From positions 1 through 5,037 of the forward strand of contig VBBH01000173.1 in the NCBI GenBank assembly GCA_005888695.1: 5,037 nucleotides of DNA, in the 5' to 3' direction. The notes below the pieces were generated by a model. That model was not told the DNA's origin and ran no database searches. It worked only from the letters and a program-made list of their open reading frames with translations. This document shows positions 1-5,004 of the stretch, in pieces. The first letter of the stretch is position 1. Each line of letters starts with the position of its first letter. The DNA is from Candidatus Bathyarchaeota archaeon. GTDB taxonomy: Archaea > Thermoproteota > Bathyarchaeia > 40CM-2-53-6. The position numbers were made by a program, and so were the translations under genes.

Positions 1-2
1 AA

Positions 3-512
3 CGAGTCAGTGTAAACTACTTCGCGAATCAGGCCTTACGAAAGTTCGTCGAATGGGATATTTACGCGGAAAGACTTGGCTTCGTCACACTTCCCCCTGA
101 CATCTTCGAGAAACTGATGGCCTACATAACCGACGCACAAGCCCGGGACCTTGGAGGCTGGGTCGGAAAGAATCTCGCTAAGGACCTCATAGCCTATCTA
201 TTCAAGCGGGTCGACCTAGAAACCTCAGTACGTGGACTAGAGCTTCTCGGTCCTAGGTATGGGAAGGCGTTCAGGTTCGAATATAGTAACGACGGCCACC
301 TGACTACCGTAATATTGAACCATGGCTTCGGACGAAACGCATCACTATTCTACGGCGAAGCGGTCAAAGCATTGTTGAAGGACCTAGTCAATACACAGGT
401 CGATACTGTGATCAGCGAGCACCAAGTGTTTGCTCAGATCATGGGACCCAACGACTTCCGGGTGACAACTCCAGTCACCCCTCCCTCTAGGGTTTCACCC
501 CTTCAGAGATGA
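3..512 (+). CDS. Conserved hypothetical protein, 5'-truncated by the window edge (possible ribbon-helix-helix N-terminus)
   Basis: The reading frame is open from the first complete codon at position 3 to the TGA at 510-512, so an internal ATG at 117 is not the real start; the true start lies outside the window. About 169 residues are visible. They begin RVSVNYFANQALRKFVEWD, which resembles the last helix of a ribbon-helix-helix (Arc/CopG-like) domain. A helical segment follows (LGFVTLPPDIFEKLMAYI, then LGGWVGKNLAKDLIAYLF), then an alpha/beta part with a GHLTTVILNHGFGRNASLFY stretch. The overall pattern resembles conserved proteins of uncharacterised function that I recall from Thaumarchaeota-like genomes, where a short DNA-binding-like head precedes a conserved C-terminal domain; this is from memory, not a search. 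The last 15 or so residues (TTPVTPPSRVSPLQR) are proline-rich and look like a non-conserved tail. Function is unknown; a transcriptional regulator is possible. It converges on the metallopeptidase gene at 552. Confidence 0.7.
   Translation, partial: RVSVNYFANQALRKFVEWDIYAERLGFVTLPPDIFEKLMAYITDAQARDLGGWVGKNLAKDLIAYLFKRVDLETSVRGLELLGPRYGKAFRFEYSNDGHLTTVILNHGFGRNASLFYGEAVKALLKDLVNTQVDTVISEHQVFAQIMGPNDFRVTTPVTPPSRVSPLQR
460..480. repeat. Perfect 7-bp inverted repeat with 7-nt loop inside the 3' end of the first CDS
   Basis: GGGTGAC at 460-466 and GTCACCC at 474-480 are perfect reverse complements separated by AACTCCA. The hairpin lies about 30 bases before the stop codon and codes for part of the proline-rich tail. 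It could be an RNA hairpin near the end of the message, a protein-binding site, or chance. Confidence 0.4.
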
Positions 513-530
513 CAAAAGAACAATACGCGC

Positions 531-545
531 TGCCCTCTCTCCCCC
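531..545 (+). terminator. Pyrimidine tract after the first CDS, possible archaeal terminator
   Basis: A run of 15 bases containing only C and T after the first two positions (TGCCCTCTCTCCCCC) starts 19 nt after the TGA at 512. Archaeal RNA polymerase often stops in pyrimidine-rich, especially T-rich, tracts without a hairpin. This one is C-rich, so the call is weak. A similar tract lies about 20 nt after the MerB-like gene. On the opposite strand, the T-rich stretch TTGTTCTTTTGTC (523 down to 511) could serve the convergent metallopeptidase gene. Confidence 0.25.
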
Positions 546-551
546 ATTACC

Positions 552-1022
552 CTACCTGACGAGCTTGCCGTCGGCGTCTAAATTTTGCCAAACCCATTTC
601 ACGTCCGGGTCCCCATTTTTCTTTTGATGAATGAATTCGACTACAACGGGGCGTGCGCTCTTCATTCCGTTCTCAAGTGACTTGCGAAGTTTCTCGGCAA
701 TTATCTCCCTCTCATAATTTACAGTCCGAGCAGGAACCGGAATATTGTGTTCCACGCAATATTTTCGCGCCCAAGCAAACGCTTCATACTCCCAGAGATA
801 CTCTGGTTTACCATCACCGCCCTTATGTCCCACGACGATGTGACCTATTTCGTGAAGCCCGGTGAAGAAAGAGGCGAATCTTGCCGGTGTTGGTATCCAA
901 ACGATCTTCCACTCCAAAGCGGCGCGGCCCCATTGCGCTCCTTTCTTGTGATACCTTAGCCGGATCTTATGCCTCGCCGCTTCTCCTTCTAAGATGGCCT
1001 TATACTTCCCCGAAGCAGGCAA
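552..1022 (-). CDS. Stand-alone ImmA/IrrE-type zinc metallopeptidase
   Basis: A small zincin-like protein of about 156 residues. The HEIGH motif (bases 854-840, reverse strand) gives the two zinc-binding histidines and the catalytic glutamate. About 17 residues further on, WEYEAFAWAR supplies the downstream acidic zinc ligand and the E-A-x-x-W-A pattern typical of the ImmA/IrrE (DUF955, PF06114) family. Characterised relatives cleave phage or stress repressors, such as ImmA on ImmR and IrrE/PprI on DdrO. No helix-turn-helix domain or repressor gene is visible here, so the substrate is unknown. The frame is open to a TTG at 1190, but everything before about residue 57 would be antisense to the conserved start of the DUF885 gene and has the composition of a shadow. 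The chosen TTG at 1022 just precedes the first family-like segment (KYKAILEGEAARHKIRL). A GTG at 1055 and an ATG at 1112 are alternatives. Gene identity is fairly sure, the start is not. Confidence 0.72.
   Translation of the reverse strand: MPASGKYKAILEGEAARHKIRLRYHKKGAQWGRAALEWKIVWIPTPARFASFFTGLHEIGHIVVGHKGGDGKPEYLWEYEAFAWARKYCVEHNIPVPARTVNYEREIIAEKLRKSLENGMKSARPVVVEFIHQKKNGDPDVKWVWQNLDADGKLVR
1000..1007 (+). promoter_or_regulatory. Possible TATA box for the DUF885 gene
   Basis: TTATACTT is centred about 33 nt before the TTG at 1037. Archaeal transcription usually starts about 26 nt after the centre of the box, which would give a start near 1030 and a leader of only about 7 nt. The box lies inside the 5' coding end of the divergent metallopeptidase gene. 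Confidence 0.35.
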
Positions 1023-1036
1023 CCAGTGACCGCCGC

Positions 1037-2743
1037 TTGGACTCTCCTCTTGCACGGCTCTATCAGGATTATTGGGAGTTCTTCTTGGCGGAGTTTCCAA
1101 CTTATGCCACATACCTGGGCGACCATCGATACGACGACAAGTTAGAAGATGCTTCGGAGACTCATTTTCACAAGAGAGTTCTGAAGACAAGGGAATTCTT
1201 GGATCAGCTTCACGATCACGCGAAACCCAGGAATCCCGCTGACCGTTTGAACTATGAACTTTTTGAACGAGAACTCACTGACAAGTTAGAAGAGGCCAAG
1301 TTCCAGCCTTTCCTTCAACCGATCTCGCAGCAGGAGGGAGCACACATTGAGTTCCCGCAACTGATTACTTATCATCCATTCAATACAGTAGGAGACTTCG
1401 AGAATTATCTATCCCGTCTCCGTCTGTTTCCACGTCTCATCGAACAACTGATCTCTTGCATGGAGAAGGGAATGACAAGAAGAATTGTCCCGGCGAAGAT
1501 AGTTGTTGAGAAAGTCGTACCCCAGATGGAGGCTCATATCGTGGAGAACCCAGAGCGTAGTGAATTCTACAAGCCCTTCGCATCGTCGGAGTCGAAGGAA
1601 AAGATCAGTGGGAGTGACATTCAGCGATTACGAGATGAGGCCAAACAAGCTGTCACACGCTCTATCGTACCCTCCTACAAGAAATTGAGAGAGTTTGTTT
1701 CTGGTCGGTATCTCCAAGGTGCACGTGAAGAGGAAGGGATCTGGTCCTTGCCGGACGGTAAGGAACGCTACGAGTTCTACATCAGACACCATACGACAAC
1801 AAGACTCTCCCCTGACCGGATCCATCAACTAGGTCTCGACGAGCTGAAGCGGATACATGAGGAGATGCGTGGAATCATCGTCAAGGCGGGATTCACTGGG
1901 TCGCCCCAAGACTATGCGAACAAGTTGAGGAGTGACAAATCAATGTACTACTCCACAGCCACGGAATTGCTCGCAGGCTTTCGAGCTATACTACGGAAGA
2001 TGGATTCAAAACTCCCGAAGCTTTTCGGACATCTTCCCAAAGCAGGGTATGATCTTCGTGAGATCGAAACTTACCGAGCCGATTCTGCACCTGATGCTTA
2101 CTACTATCGACCGCCTGAAGATGGTTCGAGACCCGCATATTTCTACGTGAACACTTTTCGTCCCGAGACGCGACCGAAATACACTATGGAAGCCCTAGCG
2201 TATCATGAAGCAGTGCCGGGTCACCATCTCCAGATCGCTATCCAACAGGAACTTGTGCGGCTACCAATGTTCCGGAGGCATGCTGGTTACGGTGCATTCG
2301 TGGAGGGATGGGCGCTGTACTCCGAACGATTACCGAAAGAAATAGGATTCTACCAGACACTAGAATCGGACTTTGGTCGATTGACACTCGAGGCCTGGCG
2401 AGCCGCTAGACTTGTCGTCGACACTGGTATCCATCACAAGCATTGGACCAGGGACCTGGCGATACGGTTCATGGAGGAAAACACCGCCCTCACCGGACAG
2501 AACGTTGCGTCTGAAGTAGATCGGTATATTGCCTGGCCTGGACAAGCGCTATCGTACAAGATCGGGGAAAGAAAGATCTCCCAGATCCGAAGCGAGGCGG
2601 AGAAGCTTCTTGGGTCGAGATTCAACCTTAGGAATTTCCACGATGAACTATTGAATGACGGCGCATTGGCATTGGATGTTCTCGAATCGAAGATGAACGT
2701 GTGGTTGGATCGGATCGCACAGCATGGCGATGTTCCAAGTTAG
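1037..2743 (+). CDS. DUF885 family protein, predicted zinc metallopeptidase
   Basis: About 568 residues from the TTG at 1037, close to the usual length of the DUF885 family (PF05960). The start is chosen because the protein then opens with DSPLARLYQDYWEFFLAEFP and TYLGDHRYDD, the characteristic family N-terminus (Y/F-x-x-Y-W-x-x-x-L-x-x-x-P then LGDHRYDD). The frame continues up to a TTG at 881, but that stretch is antisense to the HEIGH gene and looks unlike protein. HEAVPGHH at residues 390-397 is a HExxH-like metal site with the P-G insertion typical of this family. VEGWALYSE follows at 422-430 and should supply the third ligand, and the late EVDRYIAWPGQALSYKIGE segment is also conserved in the family. 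There is no signal peptide or membrane segment, so the protein is probably cytosolic. It is likely a peptidase or related zinc hydrolase; substrates of the archaeal members are not known to me. It is followed by the lrp-like gene after 57 bp, with its own promoter in between. Confidence 0.88.
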   Translation: MDSPLARLYQDYWEFFLAEFPTYATYLGDHRYDDKLEDASETHFHKRVLKTREFLDQLHDHAKPRNPADRLNYELFERELTDKLEEAKFQPFLQPISQQEGAHIEFPQLITYHPFNTVGDFENYLSRLRLFPRLIEQLISCMEKGMTRRIVPAKIVVEKVVPQMEAHIVENPERSEFYKPFASSESKEKISGSDIQRLRDEAKQAVTRSIVPSYKKLREFVSGRYLQGAREEEGIWSLPDGKERYEFYIRHHTTTRLSPDRIHQLGLDELKRIHEEMRGIIVKAGFTGSPQDYANKLRSDKSMYYSTATELLAGFRAILRKMDSKLPKLFGHLPKAGYDLREIETYRADSAPDAYYYRPPEDGSRPAYFYVNTFRPETRPKYTMEALAYHEAVPGHHLQIAIQQELVRLPMFRRHAGYGAFVEGWALYSERLPKEIGFYQTLESDFGRLTLEAWRAARLVVDTGIHHKHWTRDLAIRFMEENTALTGQNVASEVDRYIAWPGQALSYKIGERKISQIRSEAEKLLGSRFNLRNFHDELLNDGALALDVLESKMNVWLDRIAQHGDVPS

Positions 2744-2755
2744 GAGTACAAAATC

Positions 2756-2762
2756 ATATAAT
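2756..2762 (+). promoter_or_regulatory. Probable TATA box of the Lrp/AsnC gene
   Basis: ATATAAT, in an A/T-rich stretch just after the DUF885 stop, is centred about 42 nt before the TTG at 2801. This predicts a transcription start near 2785 and a leader of about 16 nt. The match and spacing are the best of any promoter in the window. Confidence 0.55.
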
Positions 2763-2771
2763 CGGCTGGTA

Positions 2772-2791
2772 CGAAGTTACTAGTAAGCTCG
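2772..2791. promoter_or_regulatory. Dyad symmetry over the predicted lrp transcription start, candidate operator
   Basis: The 10-bp core TTACTAGTAA (2777-2786) is a perfect palindrome. After a 2-bp mismatch on each side the symmetry resumes with CGA on the left and TCG on the right, so 16 of 20 positions are symmetric. It lies between the TATA box at 2756-2762 and the TTG at 2801, right where transcription should start. Archaeal Lrp-family regulators commonly repress their own genes by binding palindromes near the promoter, so autoregulation is the simplest reading. Confidence 0.45.
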
Positions 2792-2800
2792 GAACTGGTT

Positions 2801-3232
2801 TTGGTTTACCGAACAAGAGAGGCTGACGCTAAGATTATCGGGCTCCTCATGCAGAACGCCGACCTAACCTACAAGGAGATGGCTAGCCGACTTAAACTCA
2901 ACGAGTCAACCGTCCGGAAACGAGTCCTCTCACTTCAGAAGTCTGGCATAATCAAGAAGTATCTGGTAGAGGTCGACACGGACAAGCTAGGCTACAAGAC
3001 CAACGTAATGCTCGGACTGGATGTGGATCCTTCGAAGATGATGGAGATCGGAAAGAAGTTAACCGCTATTCCCGAGACGAGGATGGTCTACAATACTTCG
3101 GGCGGCAACGACTTCATCGTCGTAATCTGGACGAAAGATAGAGAGGGTTTGGCCAAGGTCGTCGATCACATTTCTTCCTTCGAAGGCGTGAACAAGGTCA
3201 CGCCATCCTTCCTGGTTGAACGGCTAAAGTAG
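2801..3232 (+). CDS. Lrp/AsnC family transcriptional regulator
   Basis: 143 residues, the usual size of single-unit Lrp/AsnC proteins. Residues 4-53 form the winged helix-turn-helix: the helix around DLTYKEMASRLKL is followed by the recognition helix NESTVRKRVLSLQKSGII, a very typical Lrp pattern. Residues about 66-141 form the RAM/AsnC_trans_reg domain (KTNVMLGLDVDPSKM, then a strand with SGGNDFIVVIW), where the G-x-x-D region around 101-104 normally contributes to effector binding and oligomer contacts. Such proteins work as dimers to octamers and often sense amino acids; the effector here cannot be read from sequence. The TTG at 2801 is the only plausible start between the upstream in-frame stop at 2759 and the first domain residues. 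The gene has its own TATA box and a dyad just upstream. It ends 4 bp from the stop of the convergent cyclophilin gene. Confidence 0.92.
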   Translation: MVYRTREADAKIIGLLMQNADLTYKEMASRLKLNESTVRKRVLSLQKSGIIKKYLVEVDTDKLGYKTNVMLGLDVDPSKMMEIGKKLTAIPETRMVYNTSGGNDFIVVIWTKDREGLAKVVDHISSFEGVNKVTPSFLVERLK

Positions 3233-3236
3233 CTAA

Positions 3237-3932
3237 CTAGGAGATTGTGATACTAGTAACCATTACAGATGTTGCGTCGACCGGCTGATTATACAGTGGG
3301 GAGGTTTGCGGTACATTCTCGACTGGCACACCTGCAATCGCGTTAACTATATCCATGCCGCTGATCACCTTACCGAATACTGCGTATCCTCCATTGGTCG
3401 TATCGAGGCTACGGTTGTCTACTAGGTTAATGTAGAACTGGGAACTCGCACTGTTAACATCGCCCCCGCGGGCCATTCCCAGATAGCCCGCATCATTATG
3501 GAGAGAAGGATCAAGTTCCTGCGAAATCGTCTGGGGGGACCCGCCTTGACCCCATGTGTTCCTGGTAGAGTTTACGGCACCTTTGGTATTTGGGTCGCCT
3601 GTTTGGATTACGAAGCCCTTGGCTATTCTGTGCCAGACGAGATTATCATAGAAATGAGAGTCCGCGAGACTGACAAAGTTGTTCACAGTCTTCGGGGCCT
3701 TGCTGCGATAGAGCTCTATCTGAATGACTCCCTTGGTCGTATTGATCTGGGCATGCATAATGTCAGGGTTCGTTGGGGTCGTGTTTGAGGATTGTCCTAA
3801 AACATAGAGATAGGCCCCAACGCCAGCAACTATGATGAGGAGGACGAATCCCACAAGCATGTACATTCGCCGCCTTGCCGCCTTTTGTCGAGCAAGTCGA
3901 ATCGCGGCCTTCCTCTGAATAGGCGATGCCAT
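3237..3932 (-). CDS. Membrane-anchored cyclophilin-type peptidyl-prolyl cis-trans isomerase
   Basis: 231 residues from the ATG at 3932. The first 22 residues are strongly basic (IQRKAAIRLARQKAARRR). One hydrophobic segment follows at about 24-45 (MLVGFVLLIIVAGVGAYLYV), then a short S/T/N/P-rich linker, then a cyclophilin domain from about residue 60 to the end. By the positive-inside rule the domain should lie outside the membrane. Active-site residues are visible: WHRIAKGFVIQTGDP at 100-114 holds the catalytic H-R pair, the phenylalanine and the glutamine equivalent to human cyclophilin A Arg55, Phe60 and Gln63. GYLGMARGGDVNSASSQFYI at 149-168 and GGYAVFGKVISGMDIV are also standard. The tryptophan of eukaryotic cyclophilin A is absent, as in most prokaryotic members. 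It should catalyse proline isomerisation and assist folding of exported proteins. The anchor could instead be an uncleaved signal; no lipobox cysteine is seen. It has its own TATA-like box upstream. Confidence 0.92.
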   Translation of the reverse strand: MASPIQRKAAIRLARQKAARRRMYMLVGFVLLIIVAGVGAYLYVLGQSSNTTPTNPDIMHAQINTTKGVIQIELYRSKAPKTVNNFVSLADSHFYDNLVWHRIAKGFVIQTGDPNTKGAVNSTRNTWGQGGSPQTISQELDPSLHNDAGYLGMARGGDVNSASSQFYINLVDNRSLDTTNGGYAVFGKVISGMDIVNAIAGVPVENVPQTSPLYNQPVDATSVMVTSITIS

Positions 3933-3969
3933 TTTCGAACAGCAGTAACCAAACTTCGTTTGCTTGTTG

Positions 3970-3979
3970 AAATATGATT
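3970..3979 (-). promoter_or_regulatory. Probable TATA box of the cyclophilin gene
   Basis: On the minus strand the sequence reads AATCATATTT, centred about 42 nt before the ATG at 3932, the same spacing as for the lrp-like gene. Predicted transcription start is near 3948. A short inverted repeat, CAAAC-TTC-GTTTG at 3950-3962, lies just upstream of that point and might be an operator, though it is short. Confidence 0.4.
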
Positions 3980-4002
3980 CGGTCGTTGTCCAAAGTGGCT
4001 CT

Positions 4003-4020
4003 GAAGGGAGAGGGAGGGGC
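4003..4020 (-). terminator. Pyrimidine tract after the MerB-like gene, possible terminator
   Basis: On the minus strand this is an 18-base stretch with a single G at its 5' end and otherwise only C and T, beginning 20 nt after the MerB-like stop at 4041 and ending before the TATA-like box of the cyclophilin gene. It resembles the C/T tract at 531-545 in both composition and distance from a stop codon. The absence of a T run makes it a weak terminator call. Confidence 0.25.
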
Positions 4021-4040
4021 CGTTGGTCAAATCTGACTTT

Positions 4041-4763
4041 TCAGAGTTTCCAAAAGTCGCCTTTCAATCCGATAGACGCCCAACGTTGCATCAACTCTTC
4101 TTTGGGAGGTCTCGAAAAATCGAGTTCCATCCTGGTCGCATAGGTTGGTCTGCTGAGTTCAACAGTCTTCTCAATCGATAGGGCCTCTCCCGTGGTAGCT
4201 GGATTCCTTGCCTGCCATTCTGCAAGGTGTTGCTTGGAGCTGAAGAAGACCATGTTGTTTGAGCAGGTGTTGACGATGTTGTCCCACCATTTGGACGCGG
4301 GCATGCTCAGGAAGACGAGGGGCTCTGGAGGGTTTGAGATGGCCTTTCCGTGATCCAAGTTAATTTTGATCGGTTTCGCACAGTGGTGGCAGAACGAGTC
4401 TACACGAATGTCTTGAGAGAGCATTACATTGAACGCTACGGAATCCCAGGCGCAATTCGCATAGTATGTTTTCGGTCCGATTGTGACCTTGAACGGGGTT
4501 GCGATGGCCGAGAAGGGATGGGCCATCAATATTCGCTGCGTCCCAGGGACCAGGGACAGGTTATGGGCTTGTTCGATCCCTAACATGACTTGATGCGCCT
4601 CTATCCTATCCAGGTGGAACTTCTCCATTATTTCCTCGATGACAGGAGCACGCTCCTTCTCTAGAAAGTAATCATAGACATACTTCCTGACTGTCTTCTG
4701 CAAAGTCTCGCTCAAGGCTAACTCTATCTCGGAAGCCGATTTTCTCATATTTAACCAAGCCAT
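4041..4763 (-). CDS. Alkylmercury lyase (MerB) family protein
   Basis: 240 residues from the ATG at 4763. MerB cleaves the carbon-mercury bond of organomercurials by proton transfer with two cysteines and an aspartate. All three are in place: Cys104 and Asp107 in YYANCAWDS match Cys96 and Asp99 of the plasmid R831b enzyme, and Cys167 in NIVNTCSNNMVFFSS matches Cys159. Residues about 18-80 form the N-terminal winged-helix-like region (VRKYVYDYFLEKERAPVIEEI), followed by the PFSAIATPFKV family segment. The C-terminal SIGLKGDFWKL is also typical of the longer MerB-like group. FCHHC at 124-128 adds a close cysteine pair. No merA, merR, merP or merT gene is present, so a role in mercury resistance is not established. 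Many chromosomal members are annotated by homology only. A start at TTG 4703 (residue 21) is possible, because TTAAATA occurs just after the ATG and could be a TATA box. Confidence 0.88.
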   Translation of the reverse strand: MAWLNMRKSASEIELALSETLQKTVRKYVYDYFLEKERAPVIEEIMEKFHLDRIEAHQVMLGIEQAHNLSLVPGTQRILMAHPFSAIATPFKVTIGPKTYYANCAWDSVAFNVMLSQDIRVDSFCHHCAKPIKINLDHGKAISNPPEPLVFLSMPASKWWDNIVNTCSNNMVFFSSKQHLAEWQARNPATTGEALSIEKTVELSRPTYATRMELDFSRPPKEELMQRWASIGLKGDFWKL

Positions 4764-4797
4764 GGTTGCGTCGCCGAAATCCCTTCTATGGTACTGG

Positions 4798-4807
4798 AAT
4801 CGTAAAG
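4798..4807 (-). promoter_or_regulatory. Possible TATA-like element of the MerB-like gene
   Basis: The minus strand reads CTTTACGATT, centred about 40 nt before the ATG at 4763, matching the spacing seen upstream of the lrp-like and cyclophilin genes. The match to an archaeal TATA box is imperfect. Read-through from the tRNA gene is an alternative source of transcript. Confidence 0.25.
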
Positions 4808-4839
4808 ACGTGTTTCTAGTTCAGTGTCATTCGAACAGG

Positions 4840-4843
4840 AAAA
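4840..4843 (-). terminator. Oligo-T after the tRNA gene, probable terminator
   Basis: On the minus strand a TTTT run begins 7 nt after the tRNA discriminator base, in the context CTATTTTCC. Short T runs shortly after stable-RNA genes are normal archaeal stop signals. Confidence 0.35.
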
Positions 4844-4849
4844 TAGGAG

Positions 4850-4925
4850 CGGGCCCGGTGGGATTCGAACCCACGATTTTGGGCTCCGAAGGCCCACGTC
4901 TTAGTCCTGGCTCGACTACGGGCCC
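4850..4925 (-). tRNA. tRNA-Arg, anticodon UCG
   Basis: A 76-nt cloverleaf reads fully on the minus strand. The acceptor stem is GGGCCCG (from 4925) paired with CGGGCCC, with discriminator G at 4850. U8 and A9 follow. The D arm has a 3-bp stem GUC/GAC, a G13-A22 mismatch and a GG in the loop. The anticodon stem UGGGC/GCCCA closes the loop CUUCGGA, so with U33 in place the anticodon is UCG at 4889-4887, reading CGA arginine codons. The variable loop has 5 nt and the T arm is GUGGG-UUCGAAU-CCCAC. A20, a common arginine identity base, is present. The CCA end is not encoded (the gene is followed by CTC), as is usual in archaea, and there is no intron. It decodes arginine in translation. Confidence 0.95.
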
Positions 4926-4951
4926 GTGTCAAACCGGTTGGCCGAACATCA

Positions 4952-4958
4952 GTTATTA
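4952..4958 (-). promoter_or_regulatory. Probable TATA box of the tRNA-Arg gene
   Basis: The minus strand reads TAATAAC, centred about 30 nt before the mature 5' end at 4925. This places the transcription start within a few bases of the tRNA, leaving a short 5' leader for RNase P, a common archaeal arrangement. Confidence 0.45.
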
Positions 4959-4994
4959 GCCTCTTGGGCCGAGAAATCAAGCCGGGGTTGAATA

Positions 4995-5004
4995 CGAGGC
5001 CTCG
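4995..5004. repeat. Perfect 10-bp palindrome CGAGGCCTCG beside GTATAC
   Basis: CGAGGCCTCG is its own reverse complement, and the 6-bp palindrome GTATAC follows at 5006-5011. The pair lies about 70 bp upstream of the tRNA gene, near the right edge of the window. It could be an operator or promoter of a gene outside the window, or chance. Nothing else recognisable is seen in 4960-5037. Confidence 0.3.

Noticed and set aside
653..959. Plus-strand open frames opposite the metallopeptidase gene
   Set aside because: They are short, overlap the strongly supported minus-strand gene, and show no recognisable protein pattern.
881..1036. N-terminal extension of the DUF885 protein from a TTG at 881, including a leucine-rich stretch that might look like a signal peptide
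   Set aside because: It is antisense to the HEIGH-containing part of the metallopeptidase gene, and the family-like sequence only begins after 1037.
1023..1190. N-terminal extension of the ImmA/IrrE-like protein up to TTG 1190 or ATG 1112
   Set aside because: It is antisense to the conserved start of DUF885 (LGDHRYDD region) and has proline/arginine-rich composition typical of a shadow frame. GTG 1055 remains possible.
3498..3788. Plus-strand open frame of 96 codons inside the cyclophilin gene
   Set aside because: It lies fully antisense to the catalytic part of the cyclophilin domain and resembles no family.
4007..4019. G-rich plus strand (GGGAGAGGGAGGGG) as a G-quadruplex
   Set aside because: Only three runs of three or more G are present, so a standard four-run quadruplex is not supported.
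4762..4959. Plus-strand open frame of 65 codons containing the words GPVGFEPTILGSEGPRLSPGSTTGP
   Set aside because: This is the well-known false protein that arises from translating a tRNA gene on the wrong strand; it covers tRNA-Arg.
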